This document shows, in pieces, positions 10,795 to 18,637 of a stretch of DNA of 64,000 bases. Made by a program: the position numbers and the translations under genes. Every line of letters starts with the position of its first letter. Within the stretch, counting starts at the first letter, position 1. The notes beneath the pieces are model-generated. The model saw nothing but the letters and a program-made list of their open reading frames with translations. It did not search any database and was not told where the DNA came from. Origin of the DNA: an uncultured Prochlorococcus sp. (GTDB lineage: Bacteria > Cyanobacteriota > Cyanobacteriia > PCC-6307 > Cyanobiaceae); NCBI GenBank assembly GCA_902536555.1, contig CACAXR010000002.1:45056-109055 (forward strand), in the 5' to 3' direction.

Positions 10795-12462
10795 TTAGCG
10801 CTTAAGTTTTTCTAAACGTGAGCCTTTTCTCATACTTAATTGGCACTTTATCCAATCAATACTTATTGGTAGTGCAAAAAAGAGTGGCAACAATGCAAAA
10901 TTATTTTGTTTATTGGATACAAGTAAAGCGGATGCAATTGATAAGCTTCCTATGAGAATTGAATGGCCTAAAGTTTTTTGAGCCGTAAACATTTTTTTGA
11001 ATTGCCTATCAGACTCGCCCATTCTTATTTGCAATTGTAAATCTCCCTGTTCTAATCTTTCTAAACTTTCATCTATTCTTTTGGGAATTCCAACAGCTTT
11101 CGATCCTAGTTCGCCTACTTGCCTTCCAAATTGGTTAATTAAATCGTTGGGACTTTGATTATTTGAAGTCATAAGTTCTATTAAATAAGGCTTGGTAACT
11201 GATACAAGGTTAAACCCTGGATCAAGCATTCTACCAACTCCTTCAAAAGTTGATAAAGCTCTCATCACAAAGATTAAATCTACTGGCAGTTGAAATGGCG
11301 TTTCATAAACCAGTTCGTATAAATCTCCAGATAATTTTTCAATAATATTAGGACTAAATGGAGGAGTTAAGGCTTCTTTAAGCATCAATCTGACTAATCT
11401 TCTGACTGGTCCTACATCAATATCTTTTGAAATTAGCCCAGCTTGTTGTAATTGATTAACTAGTGATGAGGCGTCTCTAAGAGCAGCAGCCTTAACCATC
11501 CCCCCTAATCTTGTTTGAAGATTATTTGAGATGTTCCCCATCATTCCAAAATCATAAAAAATTAATTTACCTTCACTTGAAACTGCTAAATTCCCTGGAT
11601 GAGGATCTGCATGAAAAAACCCGTAATTTACTAATTGTTTTAAGTAGCTGATTGCACCTATCTCTGCAATTTTAGGTAAATCAATTTCTTGTGATTTTAA
11701 TTTTTCTAAATCGCTTATTTTTGTCCCTTCTACATAACTTAAACAAAGCACTTTTTCACTGCTCATATCCCAAATTACTTCAGGAACTTCAACATTTTCA
11801 TCATCAAGAAATTGCTGCCTAAATCTTGCTGCATATTGCGCTTCGCAATTAAAATCAAGTTCTTTCATCAGAACTTTCCTACACTCTTTAGCAATCTCAA
11901 CCCAGTTTCTACCTCGACTCCAATTCTTATTTTTCTGCAATAATCCTGCTATTTGCTGCATTATGCCCAAATCGATAATAAACAATTCTTTTAAATTGGG
12001 TCTTTGAACTTTAAAAACTACTTTCTTACCATCTTTTAAAGTCGCCCTATGAACCTGAGCTAGTGATGCTGATCCAACCGGATCACATATTATTTGATCT
12101 ATTTCATTAAACTTAGACCCTAGTTCATTTCTAATAGTCTCTTCAACTTGCGTAAATGAAAAATTAGGAACTTGATCCTGCAATTTAGACAATTCCTGTA
12201 TCCAGGTATTAGGAATTAAATCAGGTCTCGCTGATAATAATTGTCCAATTTTAATAAATGCTGATCCAAGCTTTATTAATTGATTAGTAAACCACCTAGC
12301 TCTTTTAATTTGAACCCTACTTTTTTCATTATTCTTAGTTTGGAAAATTATAAATCTAATATTATCTATCCATAAATTTATTAAAAGCGAAATCAGAGTT
12401 ATCCAAATAAGAAAGGCCCTCTTCAATTTTTTTAAACGATAATGAAAAATGTGATAACTCAT
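10795..12462 (-). CDS. ABC1/UbiB-family atypical kinase
   Basis: A 555-residue protein with all family signatures: the KxGQ motif in FIKIGQLLSARPDLIP, the Ala-rich loop GSASLAQVHRA, catalytic lysine in VVFKVQRPN, HADPHPGNL, and the DFG metal site DFGMMG. A hydrophobic N-terminal segment (about 17-35) and a hydrophobic hairpin near the C terminus suggest membrane attachment. ABC1 kinases in cyanobacteria and plastids act in quinone and tocopherol metabolism and stress responses; the exact substrate of this paralogue is not evident. Overlaps its upstream neighbour by 4 bases, so the two are translationally coupled. Confidence 0.9.
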   Translation of the reverse strand: MSYHIFHYRLKKLKRAFLIWITLISLLINLWIDNIRFIIFQTKNNEKSRVQIKRARWFTNQLIKLGSAFIKIGQLLSARPDLIPNTWIQELSKLQDQVPNFSFTQVEETIRNELGSKFNEIDQIICDPVGSASLAQVHRATLKDGKKVVFKVQRPNLKELFIIDLGIMQQIAGLLQKNKNWSRGRNWVEIAKECRKVLMKELDFNCEAQYAARFRQQFLDDENVEVPEVIWDMSSEKVLCLSYVEGTKISDLEKLKSQEIDLPKIAEIGAISYLKQLVNYGFFHADPHPGNLAVSSEGKLIFYDFGMMGNISNNLQTRLGGMVKAAALRDASSLVNQLQQAGLISKDIDVGPVRRLVRLMLKEALTPPFSPNIIEKLSGDLYELVYETPFQLPVDLIFVMRALSTFEGVGRMLDPGFNLVSVTKPYLIELMTSNNQSPNDLINQFGRQVGELGSKAVGIPKRIDESLERLEQGDLQLQIRMGESDRQFKKMFTAQKTLGHSILIGSLSIASALLVSNKQNNFALLPLFFALPISIDWIKCQLSMRKGSRLEKLKR

Positions 12463-12776
12463 TTAATTTGATTATTTAAAGTTTTATTAAACAGATCAAT
12501 TTGCTTATTGATACCTTCAATTTCATTTAAAGCTTTTTTTATTTTGGAATCTTGATAAGTATTTGTAGACTCATTTTCTTGAATATTTTCAGCTTTTTCC
12601 AGTCTTGATGCTTCTTCGATTATGGATTCTTTTAAACTATCAAATTCTTTTTTGATAATTTCTGGAGCATCCTGAGCAATATTCGTTGCTTCTTCAATCT
12701 TTTCAACCAATATTTCGTTTAATTTTTCGGTTACTTTCTTAATGGCAGCTTTTAAAAGGTAATCAGAGTTGGTCAT
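12459..12776 (-). CDS. small helical protein of unknown function, coupled to the ABC1 kinase
   Basis: A 105-residue, highly charged protein with no Cys, Trp or membrane segment, predicted to be mostly helix or coiled coil (long runs of K/E/I/L with heptad-like spacing). I do not recognise the family. It ends with a 4-base overlap with the start of the ABC1 kinase, which suggests a shared transcript and possibly a regulatory or partner role. The reading frame has normal local codon use. Confidence 0.75.
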   Translation of the reverse strand: MTNSDYLLKAAIKKVTEKLNEILVEKIEEATNIAQDAPEIIKKEFDSLKESIIEEASRLEKAENIQENESTNTYQDSKIKKALNEIEGINKQIDLFNKTLNNQIK

Positions 12777-13031
12777 GAAAAATATAATGTTTCAACGGCA
12801 ATTGATTTTTCGATATGACCTAATAATAGATCAATACAGAACATTTCACGTAACTGATCATTTTGATAATTAATTTTTTATGTTTTCCCTATGTAAGTTT
12901 GTTTCTATATTAAGCTTTTTTCTCTTTTTTCTTTTAACTTATATCTATATAAAGGTTGTGGTATTTACTTTAAAAATATCTTATAACCAAAAACTCATCT
13001 AATTAACTACTAAAAAAGGAGTTTTTTAAAA

Positions 13032-13988
13032 TTGGAAATCATTGAGTCAGATGTAGTTATTATCGGAGGAGGCCCGGCCGGATGTACTTGCGCACTTTAT
13101 ACATCTCGTTCAAACTTAAAGACAGTAATTTTAGATAAAAATCCATCTGTTGGCGCCTTAGCAATAACTCATCAAATAGCTAATTATCCAGGTGTTCCGG
13201 TTGATATAAGTGGAGAGAAATTACTTACTCTAATGAGAGATCAGGCTGTGCAATACGGCACAGATTATAGAAGAGCGCAAGTGTTTGGAATAGATGCTAC
13301 TGGAGAATGGAAAATGGTTTATACGCCCGAAGGCACTTTCAAAGCTAAAGCACTTGTGCTTGCAAGTGGAGCCATGGGTAGGCCTGCATCATTTAAGGGC
13401 GAAGCGGATTTTCTTGGCAAAGGAGTAAGTTATTGTGCTACATGTGATGGGGCTTTTTATAAAAATAGAGAAGTTGCCGTTGTTGGAGTGAACAAGGAGG
13501 CAATTGAAGAGGCAACTGTTCTAACTAAATTTGCATCTACTGTGCATTGGATTACATCAAGTGATCCTAAATCAGATAATGAAGAAGCTATGGAATTGAT
13601 GGATAATTCAAATATAAAACATTGGAGTAGAACAAGATTATTAGAAATATTGGGCGATGATATGGGTGTGAATGGGGTTGTTGTAAAAAATAAACAAGAA
13701 GAAAATCCTATCAATTTAAATTTAGATGGAGTGTTTGTCTACATGAGTGGCTCAAAGCCGATTACTGATTTTTTAGGTGATCAAATTGCTTTAAAAGAAG
13801 ACGGAGGAGTTATTGTTGATGACTTTATGTCTACAAACTCTGATGGAGTATGGGCTATTGGAGATATAAGAAATACACCATTTAAGCAAGCCGTAGTTGC
13901 GGCTTCTGATGGATGTATTGCTGCAATGTCAATTGATAGATACTTAAATAGTAGAAAAAATATAAGAGTAGATTGGATTCATTCTTAA
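13032..13988 (+). CDS. thioredoxin-reductase-like flavoprotein lacking the NADPH motif
   Basis: A 318-residue member of the low-molecular-weight thioredoxin reductase superfamily. The FAD-binding GGGPAG (12-17), the redox pair C135-A-T-C138 and the C-terminal FAD motif WAIGDI are intact. The NADPH domain is atypical: the usual GGGDSA reads VGVNKEA (about 151-157) and the HRRxxxR arginines are replaced by VHWITSSDPK (about 171-180). Cyanobacterial DDOR/DTR and ferredoxin-linked enzymes show the same loss, so it likely takes electrons from something other than NADPH. The start is a TTG at 13032 preceded by AAAAAAGGAG with good spacing. Confidence 0.88.
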   Translation: MEIIESDVVIIGGGPAGCTCALYTSRSNLKTVILDKNPSVGALAITHQIANYPGVPVDISGEKLLTLMRDQAVQYGTDYRRAQVFGIDATGEWKMVYTPEGTFKAKALVLASGAMGRPASFKGEADFLGKGVSYCATCDGAFYKNREVAVVGVNKEAIEEATVLTKFASTVHWITSSDPKSDNEEAMELMDNSNIKHWSRTRLLEILGDDMGVNGVVVKNKQEENPINLNLDGVFVYMSGSKPITDFLGDQIALKEDGGVIVDDFMSTNSDGVWAIGDIRNTPFKQAVVAASDGCIAAMSIDRYLNSRKNIRVDWIHS

Positions 13989-14009
13989 AAAGAATATTGC
14001 TTCTTGAAT

Positions 14010-14291
14010 TTAAAGGGGTGTTGCTTCAGAAATATAAGCAACTCCTCCGTAGTAGCTTAAATCGTCCCTGATGTTATCTCTCATTTTATCTATTAATTCT
14101 TGCTCACAAAAAACAATTACATGAGCATTTGCTCCTAATCCTGTAAATTCCATATCTTCAGTAACAACTCTTTCAGGCCCTCTTCCTGTGGCATGTTTCA
14201 TAACTGTATATCCAGGAACATTAGCTTTTTCTAATGTTTTAATGATTGCATCTAGTTCTCTTTCACTAAATATCAAATCTAATCTTTTCAT
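14010..14291 (-). CDS. sbtB: SbtB, PII-like regulator of bicarbonate uptake
   Basis: A 93-residue protein of the PII-like SbtB family, with a ferredoxin-like fold. The T-loop region around YTVMKHATGRGPERVV is short, and the C terminus is conserved. In other cyanobacteria SbtB binds adenine nucleotides including cAMP and regulates the bicarbonate transporter SbtA by direct contact. The CGPC-type redox C-terminal extension found in some SbtB proteins is absent. The gene lies 2 bases downstream of sbtA, which strongly supports the assignment. Confidence 0.9.
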   Translation of the reverse strand: MKRLDLIFSERELDAIIKTLEKANVPGYTVMKHATGRGPERVVTEDMEFTGLGANAHVIVFCEQELIDKMRDNIRDDLSYYGGVAYISEATPL

Positions 14292-14293
14292 TT

Positions 14294-15292
14294 TTATAAA
14301 GGGGATAGTGGGATAATAGTATTTACTAAACTCATATATATGGGAATGCCGAGAACTATATTGAATGGGAAAGTTAAACCTAGTGTTGTTGAAATATAGT
14401 AACTAGATCTTGCTTCTGGGACTGTCATGCGCATAGCGGCAGGAACTGCTAAATATGAGGCGCTTGCACATAGAACCACAAATAAAAGTGCATTGCCAGA
14501 TCCTAATGATAAAAATCTTGCAATGAAAACACCTATAAATGCATTAAATAAAGGCATGAAAATTGCAAAGCCAATTAAAAATGAACCTGCATTTTTCAGC
14601 CTCGGCAATCTTTGAGCAGCGACTATTCCCATATCTAACAAGAAGAAGCACTCTGCTCCATAGAATAATTGGCCAGTAAATGGCTCCATTTTTGTAATAC
14701 CTGAAGGATTACTCGAAGCAGTCAGAAATCCGACAATTAAGCTTGAAAGCAATAAATAAACTGATCCATTTAAAAGCGATTCATGTAAGATTGCGCTTAG
14801 ATGCATTTTCCTTGATTTTGGTCTATTTTTGGGAGCTGCAAATTTTACAAGTAATAATCCAACAATTATTGCAGGAGATTCCATTAAAGCTAAAGCGCCA
14901 ACCATAAACCCATCAAAGGCTATTTTTTGACTTTCCAAAAAACTTTCTGCCGAAATAAATGTAACAGCGCTAATTGAACCGTATGCTGCTGCTATTGCGG
15001 CTGAATTAAAGACATCAAACTTAAATCTTAAAATTAAAAATCCAATCAGCGGGATTACAAGTGACATCAGTATTGCAGCACTTAAAGTAGGCAAAACTTG
15101 ATCTGTAAAACCACTTTTCTGTATCTCTATACCTCCTTTAAACCCAATAGCTAATAGCAAATATAAGGAGAAGAGTTTAGGTAATGGAGCTGGTATTTCT
15201 AAATCAGATTTAAAGAGTACTGATATTGCTCCAATCAAAAAGAAAAGAACTGGTGGGGCTAATACATTTTGCAGAATTGGATTTATTTCCAT
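14294..15292 (-). CDS. sbtA: SbtA-family sodium-dependent bicarbonate transporter
   Basis: A 332-residue membrane protein with about ten hydrophobic helices in two inverted halves, as in the SbtA (DUF897) family. The central cytoplasmic loop carries KFAAPKNRPKSRKMHLS. Typical segments are SLYLLLAIGFKGG near the start and LCASASYLAVPAAMRM in the second half. The family imports bicarbonate with sodium to feed carboxysomes. Flanked by sbtB and sulP in one minus-strand cluster, forming a three-gene carbon-uptake unit. Confidence 0.92.
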   Translation of the reverse strand: MEINPILQNVLAPPVLFFLIGAISVLFKSDLEIPAPLPKLFSLYLLLAIGFKGGIEIQKSGFTDQVLPTLSAAILMSLVIPLIGFLILRFKFDVFNSAAIAAAYGSISAVTFISAESFLESQKIAFDGFMVGALALMESPAIIVGLLLVKFAAPKNRPKSRKMHLSAILHESLLNGSVYLLLSSLIVGFLTASSNPSGITKMEPFTGQLFYGAECFFLLDMGIVAAQRLPRLKNAGSFLIGFAIFMPLFNAFIGVFIARFLSLGSGNALLFVVLCASASYLAVPAAMRMTVPEARSSYYISTTLGLTFPFNIVLGIPIYMSLVNTIIPLSPL

Positions 15293-15298
15293 AAATTA

Positions 15299-16951
15299 CT
15301 AGGCTATTTCATTTAGAGCAGTTTCTAAAGCTTCTTTTCTTGTTTCAATAATGCCTTCAACCCCAAACTTAGCTAATCTATCTTTTACTTTTTCATTAGC
15401 ACCAGCAACAAATGCTTTTCTGGAATTATTTTTTGCTTCTTGCATCATATCCTCTATTGCCAGAGTCGCAGTAACTCCAAGTCTTGGCACGTCAGTTATA
15501 TCTAGTATTAAAACCTTATAGTTTCTTACTAGCATCATTCTCTCAGATATACCTTTAGCCGCTCCAAAACTAAGTGGTCCTTTAAGTCTAAATAACATTA
15601 CTTCTCCTGAACATCTATCTAGTAGTGCTTTTTCATCAGCAGGCAAAGCATTTTTCCCTTGTTCATCTTCTGATAAAGGATTATCCTCATCCATACCTTC
15701 TAGTTGAGTTTCGGTTATTGAATCAATAGTGAGCATATTTGCTATGAATACACCGACTAAAACTGCCCAAATTAAATCCCAAAAAACAGTCATTAGTAAT
15801 ACTCCGTACATTACAACTGAAGTTTTTAAAGATAATTTGTGAGCCCTCCTCAAGAATCCCCAATCAATAATATCTAAACCAACTTTTATAAGAATTCCTG
15901 CTAGCAATGCAGTTGGTATTTGCTCAGCTAAAGGTCCTGCACCAACTAAAACTATCAACAATACAACCGAGTGAACCATTCCAGAAATGGGAGTTGATCC
16001 TCCAGATTTAACATTTATAACTGTTCTCATGGTTGCTCCTGCTCCAGGTAAACCTGAAAACAGACCAGCAACAGCATTTCCTATTCCTTGACCAATGAGT
16101 TCCCTATCAGAATTATGTTTTGTTTGAGAGATATTGTCTGCTACTAAAGATGTCAGTAATGAGTCAATTGCACCAAGTACTGCTAGGACTAAGCCTGCTT
16201 TGAAAATAATTGGGAAATATTGATTAAAACTTGGTAAATTTAAAGATGGAACTCCCCTTGGGATTTCTCCGATTCTATCAATAGCTCCATCTCCAAAAAT
16301 TAATATTGATATTGGGGTAACTATCAATAGGGCCAAGAGAGGGGAAGGAACCCACTGACTTATTTTTCTAGGAGTAAGAAATACTATACCTAGTGTCATC
16401 ATTGCTACTCCAATAGCCGCACCATTGGGCTGGAAATTTGAAAATACAGTAGTTAAAGATTCGACTACTCCACCTCGAGTGCTAATTCCAAGTAATGGTC
16501 CAATCTGAAGCGCAATGATTATTACTCCAATACCAGACATAAATCCTGAAACAACAGAATATGGAACTAAAGTGATGTATTTACCTAATTTTAAAATGCC
16601 GAATAATATTTGCAGTAAGCCGCCAATTACTACCGCTGCCATAACTAAAGGTAAAATTTGTCCTGCAGAAAGATCTCTTGGAACCCCTACTGCTGCTAAG
16701 CCTGCTACTACCCCTGCGACAGTTACACTCATGGGTCCGGTAGGTCCACTAACTTGAGCAGGTGTTCCGCCGAATAATGCTGCTAAAAAACCAACTACTA
16801 CTGCTCCATATAGTCCATAAATCGCTCCCCCAGGTCCTAACGCAGCATTACCAAAAGCAAGAGCGAGAGGCAAAGCCACCACTGCGGCTGTAATCCCTCC
16901 TAGAATATCGCCTCTTACATTCTTTAGATGAAATCCATTAATTATTTTCAA
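15299..16951 (-). CDS. bicA: SulP-family anion (bicarbonate) transporter with STAS domain, BicA-like
   Basis: A 550-residue SulP permease. The N-terminal part has 12-14 hydrophobic segments with the SulP pattern (ALPLALAFG, GLFGGTPAQVSGPTGPM, GLPGAGATMRTVIN). A cytoplasmic STAS domain occupies about residues 440-550. Grouping with sbtA and sbtB supports bicarbonate rather than sulfate as substrate, but specificity in this family cannot be read from sequence alone. The start is a TTG at 16951, preceded by AAGGAGAG at a suitable distance. First gene of the cluster, so the gap to hemB (16952-17174) should hold its promoter. Confidence 0.88.
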   Translation of the reverse strand: MKIINGFHLKNVRGDILGGITAAVVALPLALAFGNAALGPGGAIYGLYGAVVVGFLAALFGGTPAQVSGPTGPMSVTVAGVVAGLAAVGVPRDLSAGQILPLVMAAVVIGGLLQILFGILKLGKYITLVPYSVVSGFMSGIGVIIIALQIGPLLGISTRGGVVESLTTVFSNFQPNGAAIGVAMMTLGIVFLTPRKISQWVPSPLLALLIVTPISILIFGDGAIDRIGEIPRGVPSLNLPSFNQYFPIIFKAGLVLAVLGAIDSLLTSLVADNISQTKHNSDRELIGQGIGNAVAGLFSGLPGAGATMRTVINVKSGGSTPISGMVHSVVLLIVLVGAGPLAEQIPTALLAGILIKVGLDIIDWGFLRRAHKLSLKTSVVMYGVLLMTVFWDLIWAVLVGVFIANMLTIDSITETQLEGMDEDNPLSEDEQGKNALPADEKALLDRCSGEVMLFRLKGPLSFGAAKGISERMMLVRNYKVLILDITDVPRLGVTATLAIEDMMQEAKNNSRKAFVAGANEKVKDRLAKFGVEGIIETRKEALETALNEIA

Positions 16952-17174
16952 AGATACTCTCCTTAAAATAAATACTTAACTAGAAGATATTATCTCTTAA
17001 TGACGTAAATTTGTGAAAAATGAAGAATGTGCAAAATACTTTTGTAACTTTTTTTGCTCGTATTAAATAAATTTTAGTTAATTTTCCTGAACAAAATTAG
17101 TCTCTGATTGATTTATGTGCGAGGTAAGCGATTAATCTAATATATAAATATTTTTCAATTTAAATAATATTCAA

Positions 17175-18176
17175 ATGAATTCTATTATTCGTCCTAGAAG
17201 GTTAAGAAGAACTGAGGCAATTAGAGAAATGGTTAGGGAAAACCATCTAATGGCATCGGATTTTATTTATCCATTATTTATTCATGAAAAAGACTTTAAA
17301 CAGGAAATTTCAGCAATGCCTGGAACTTATAGATGGGGTATTAATGACTTAATAAAGGAGGTTACTAGGGCATGGGAATTGGGAATAAGGTGTGTGGTTC
17401 TTTTCCCGAAAATTAACGATAGCTTAAAGACTGAAGATGGTGCAGAATGTTTCAATGAAGATGGTTTAATACCTAAAGCTATACGAATATTAAAAAAAGA
17501 GATTCCAGAAATGGCAATAATGACAGATGTTGCCTTGGATCCATACTCTTGCGATGGTCATGATGGATTAGTTGATGAAACTGGAAAAATATTGAACGAC
17601 GAAACAATCGAAATTTTAAAAAAACAAGCTTTAACACAAGCAAGAGCTGGAGCAGATTTTATTGGTCCTAGTGACATGATGGATGGGAGAGTTGGAGCAA
17701 TCAGAGCTTCTCTTGATACTGAAGGATTTAGTGATGTAGGTATTATTAGTTACACAGCAAAATATTCATCTGCTTATTACGGTCCATTTAGAACTGCTTT
17801 AGATTCGGCTCCTAGAGAAAATAGTAAGAAAATAATTCCAGATAATAAGTCTACATATCAAATGGACCCTGCCAATTCAAAAGAGGCTTTAATTGAATCA
17901 GCATTGGATCAGTATGAAGGAGCTGATATTTTGATGGTAAAACCAGGAATTTCATACTTGGATATAGTTTATAGATTAAGCACTTTTTCAAATAAACCCA
18001 TAGCTGCATACAACGTTAGTGGTGAGTATTCCATGGTAAAGTCAGCTGCTATGAAGAACTGGATTAACGAAAAAGATATTGTTTTAGAGACATTACTTAG
18101 TTTTAAAAGAGCAGGAGCAAAATTAATACTCACTTATCATGCTTGTGATGCATCTCAATGGTTGCAGGATACTTAA
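17175..18176 (+). CDS. hemB: delta-aminolevulinic acid dehydratase (porphobilinogen synthase)
   Basis: Condenses two 5-aminolevulinate molecules to porphobilinogen for chlorophyll, haem and corrinoid synthesis. The 333-residue protein has RPRRLRR at the N terminus, both Schiff-base lysines (in SYTAKYSSAYYGPFR and ILMVKPGISYLDI) and the DMMDGRVGAIR block. The metal-site segment reads DVALDPYSCDGHDGL, the aspartate-rich magnesium type usual in photosynthetic organisms, not the triple-cysteine zinc type. Confidence 0.98.
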   Translation: MNSIIRPRRLRRTEAIREMVRENHLMASDFIYPLFIHEKDFKQEISAMPGTYRWGINDLIKEVTRAWELGIRCVVLFPKINDSLKTEDGAECFNEDGLIPKAIRILKKEIPEMAIMTDVALDPYSCDGHDGLVDETGKILNDETIEILKKQALTQARAGADFIGPSDMMDGRVGAIRASLDTEGFSDVGIISYTAKYSSAYYGPFRTALDSAPRENSKKIIPDNKSTYQMDPANSKEALIESALDQYEGADILMVKPGISYLDIVYRLSTFSNKPIAAYNVSGEYSMVKSAAMKNWINEKDIVLETLLSFKRAGAKLILTYHACDASQWLQDT

Positions 18177-18238
18177 AAACTCATTATTAACAAGAATTTG
18201 GTTTATTCTTAGATAAGTAATAAATTAACTGCTTTGTT

Positions 18239-18625
18239 TTGAAGTTTTCACAAGGAGTAAATAGGATTGGTCACATTGCACTTAGAGTAGAGAATCTCGA
18301 AAGGGCGAAATCTTTTTATATTAAGCTGGGTATGAACTTGGTTTGGGATGATAAAGATTGGTCTTATTTAGAGGCTGGTAAAGGGAGAGATGGACTTGCG
18401 TTGTTAGGCCCTAGCTACAAAGCTGCGGGACCTCACTTTGCTTTTCATTTTGAAAGTAAAAAAGAAGTGGAAAATATTCAAAATGATTTAAAAAATTCTG
18501 GTGTAAAAGTTGGTCCTTTACATGAGCATAGAGATGGAACAGCATCTTTTTATATGAGGGATACTGAAGGAAACTGGCTTGAGATGCTTTATGTTCCCCC
18601 TGAAGGGATTCAATCGAATGTTTGA
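18239..18625 (+). CDS. VOC-family protein (glyoxalase I-like)
   Basis: A 128-residue vicinal-oxygen-chelate fold with two beta-alpha-beta-beta-beta halves: RIGHIALRVENLERAKSFY in the first, and GPHFAFHF plus the HEHRDGTASFYMRDTEGNWLEML signature in the second. Metal-ligand candidates are the His in IGHIAL, the His in HFAFHF and the final Glu in WLEML. Glyoxalase I is possible, but the substrate is not determined. The assigned start is a TTG at 18239. Followed after 12 bases by mutS2 on the same strand. Confidence 0.85.
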   Translation: MKFSQGVNRIGHIALRVENLERAKSFYIKLGMNLVWDDKDWSYLEAGKGRDGLALLGPSYKAAGPHFAFHFESKKEVENIQNDLKNSGVKVGPLHEHRDGTASFYMRDTEGNWLEMLYVPPEGIQSNV

Positions 18626-18637
18626 TTCTTTTTTTGT

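Noticed and set aside
12787..12873. Short plus-strand ORF (28 codons, ATG at 12787) in the gap before the thioredoxin-reductase-like gene
   Set aside because: No ribosome binding site, no recognisable pattern and base composition like the rest of the gap; expected by chance.
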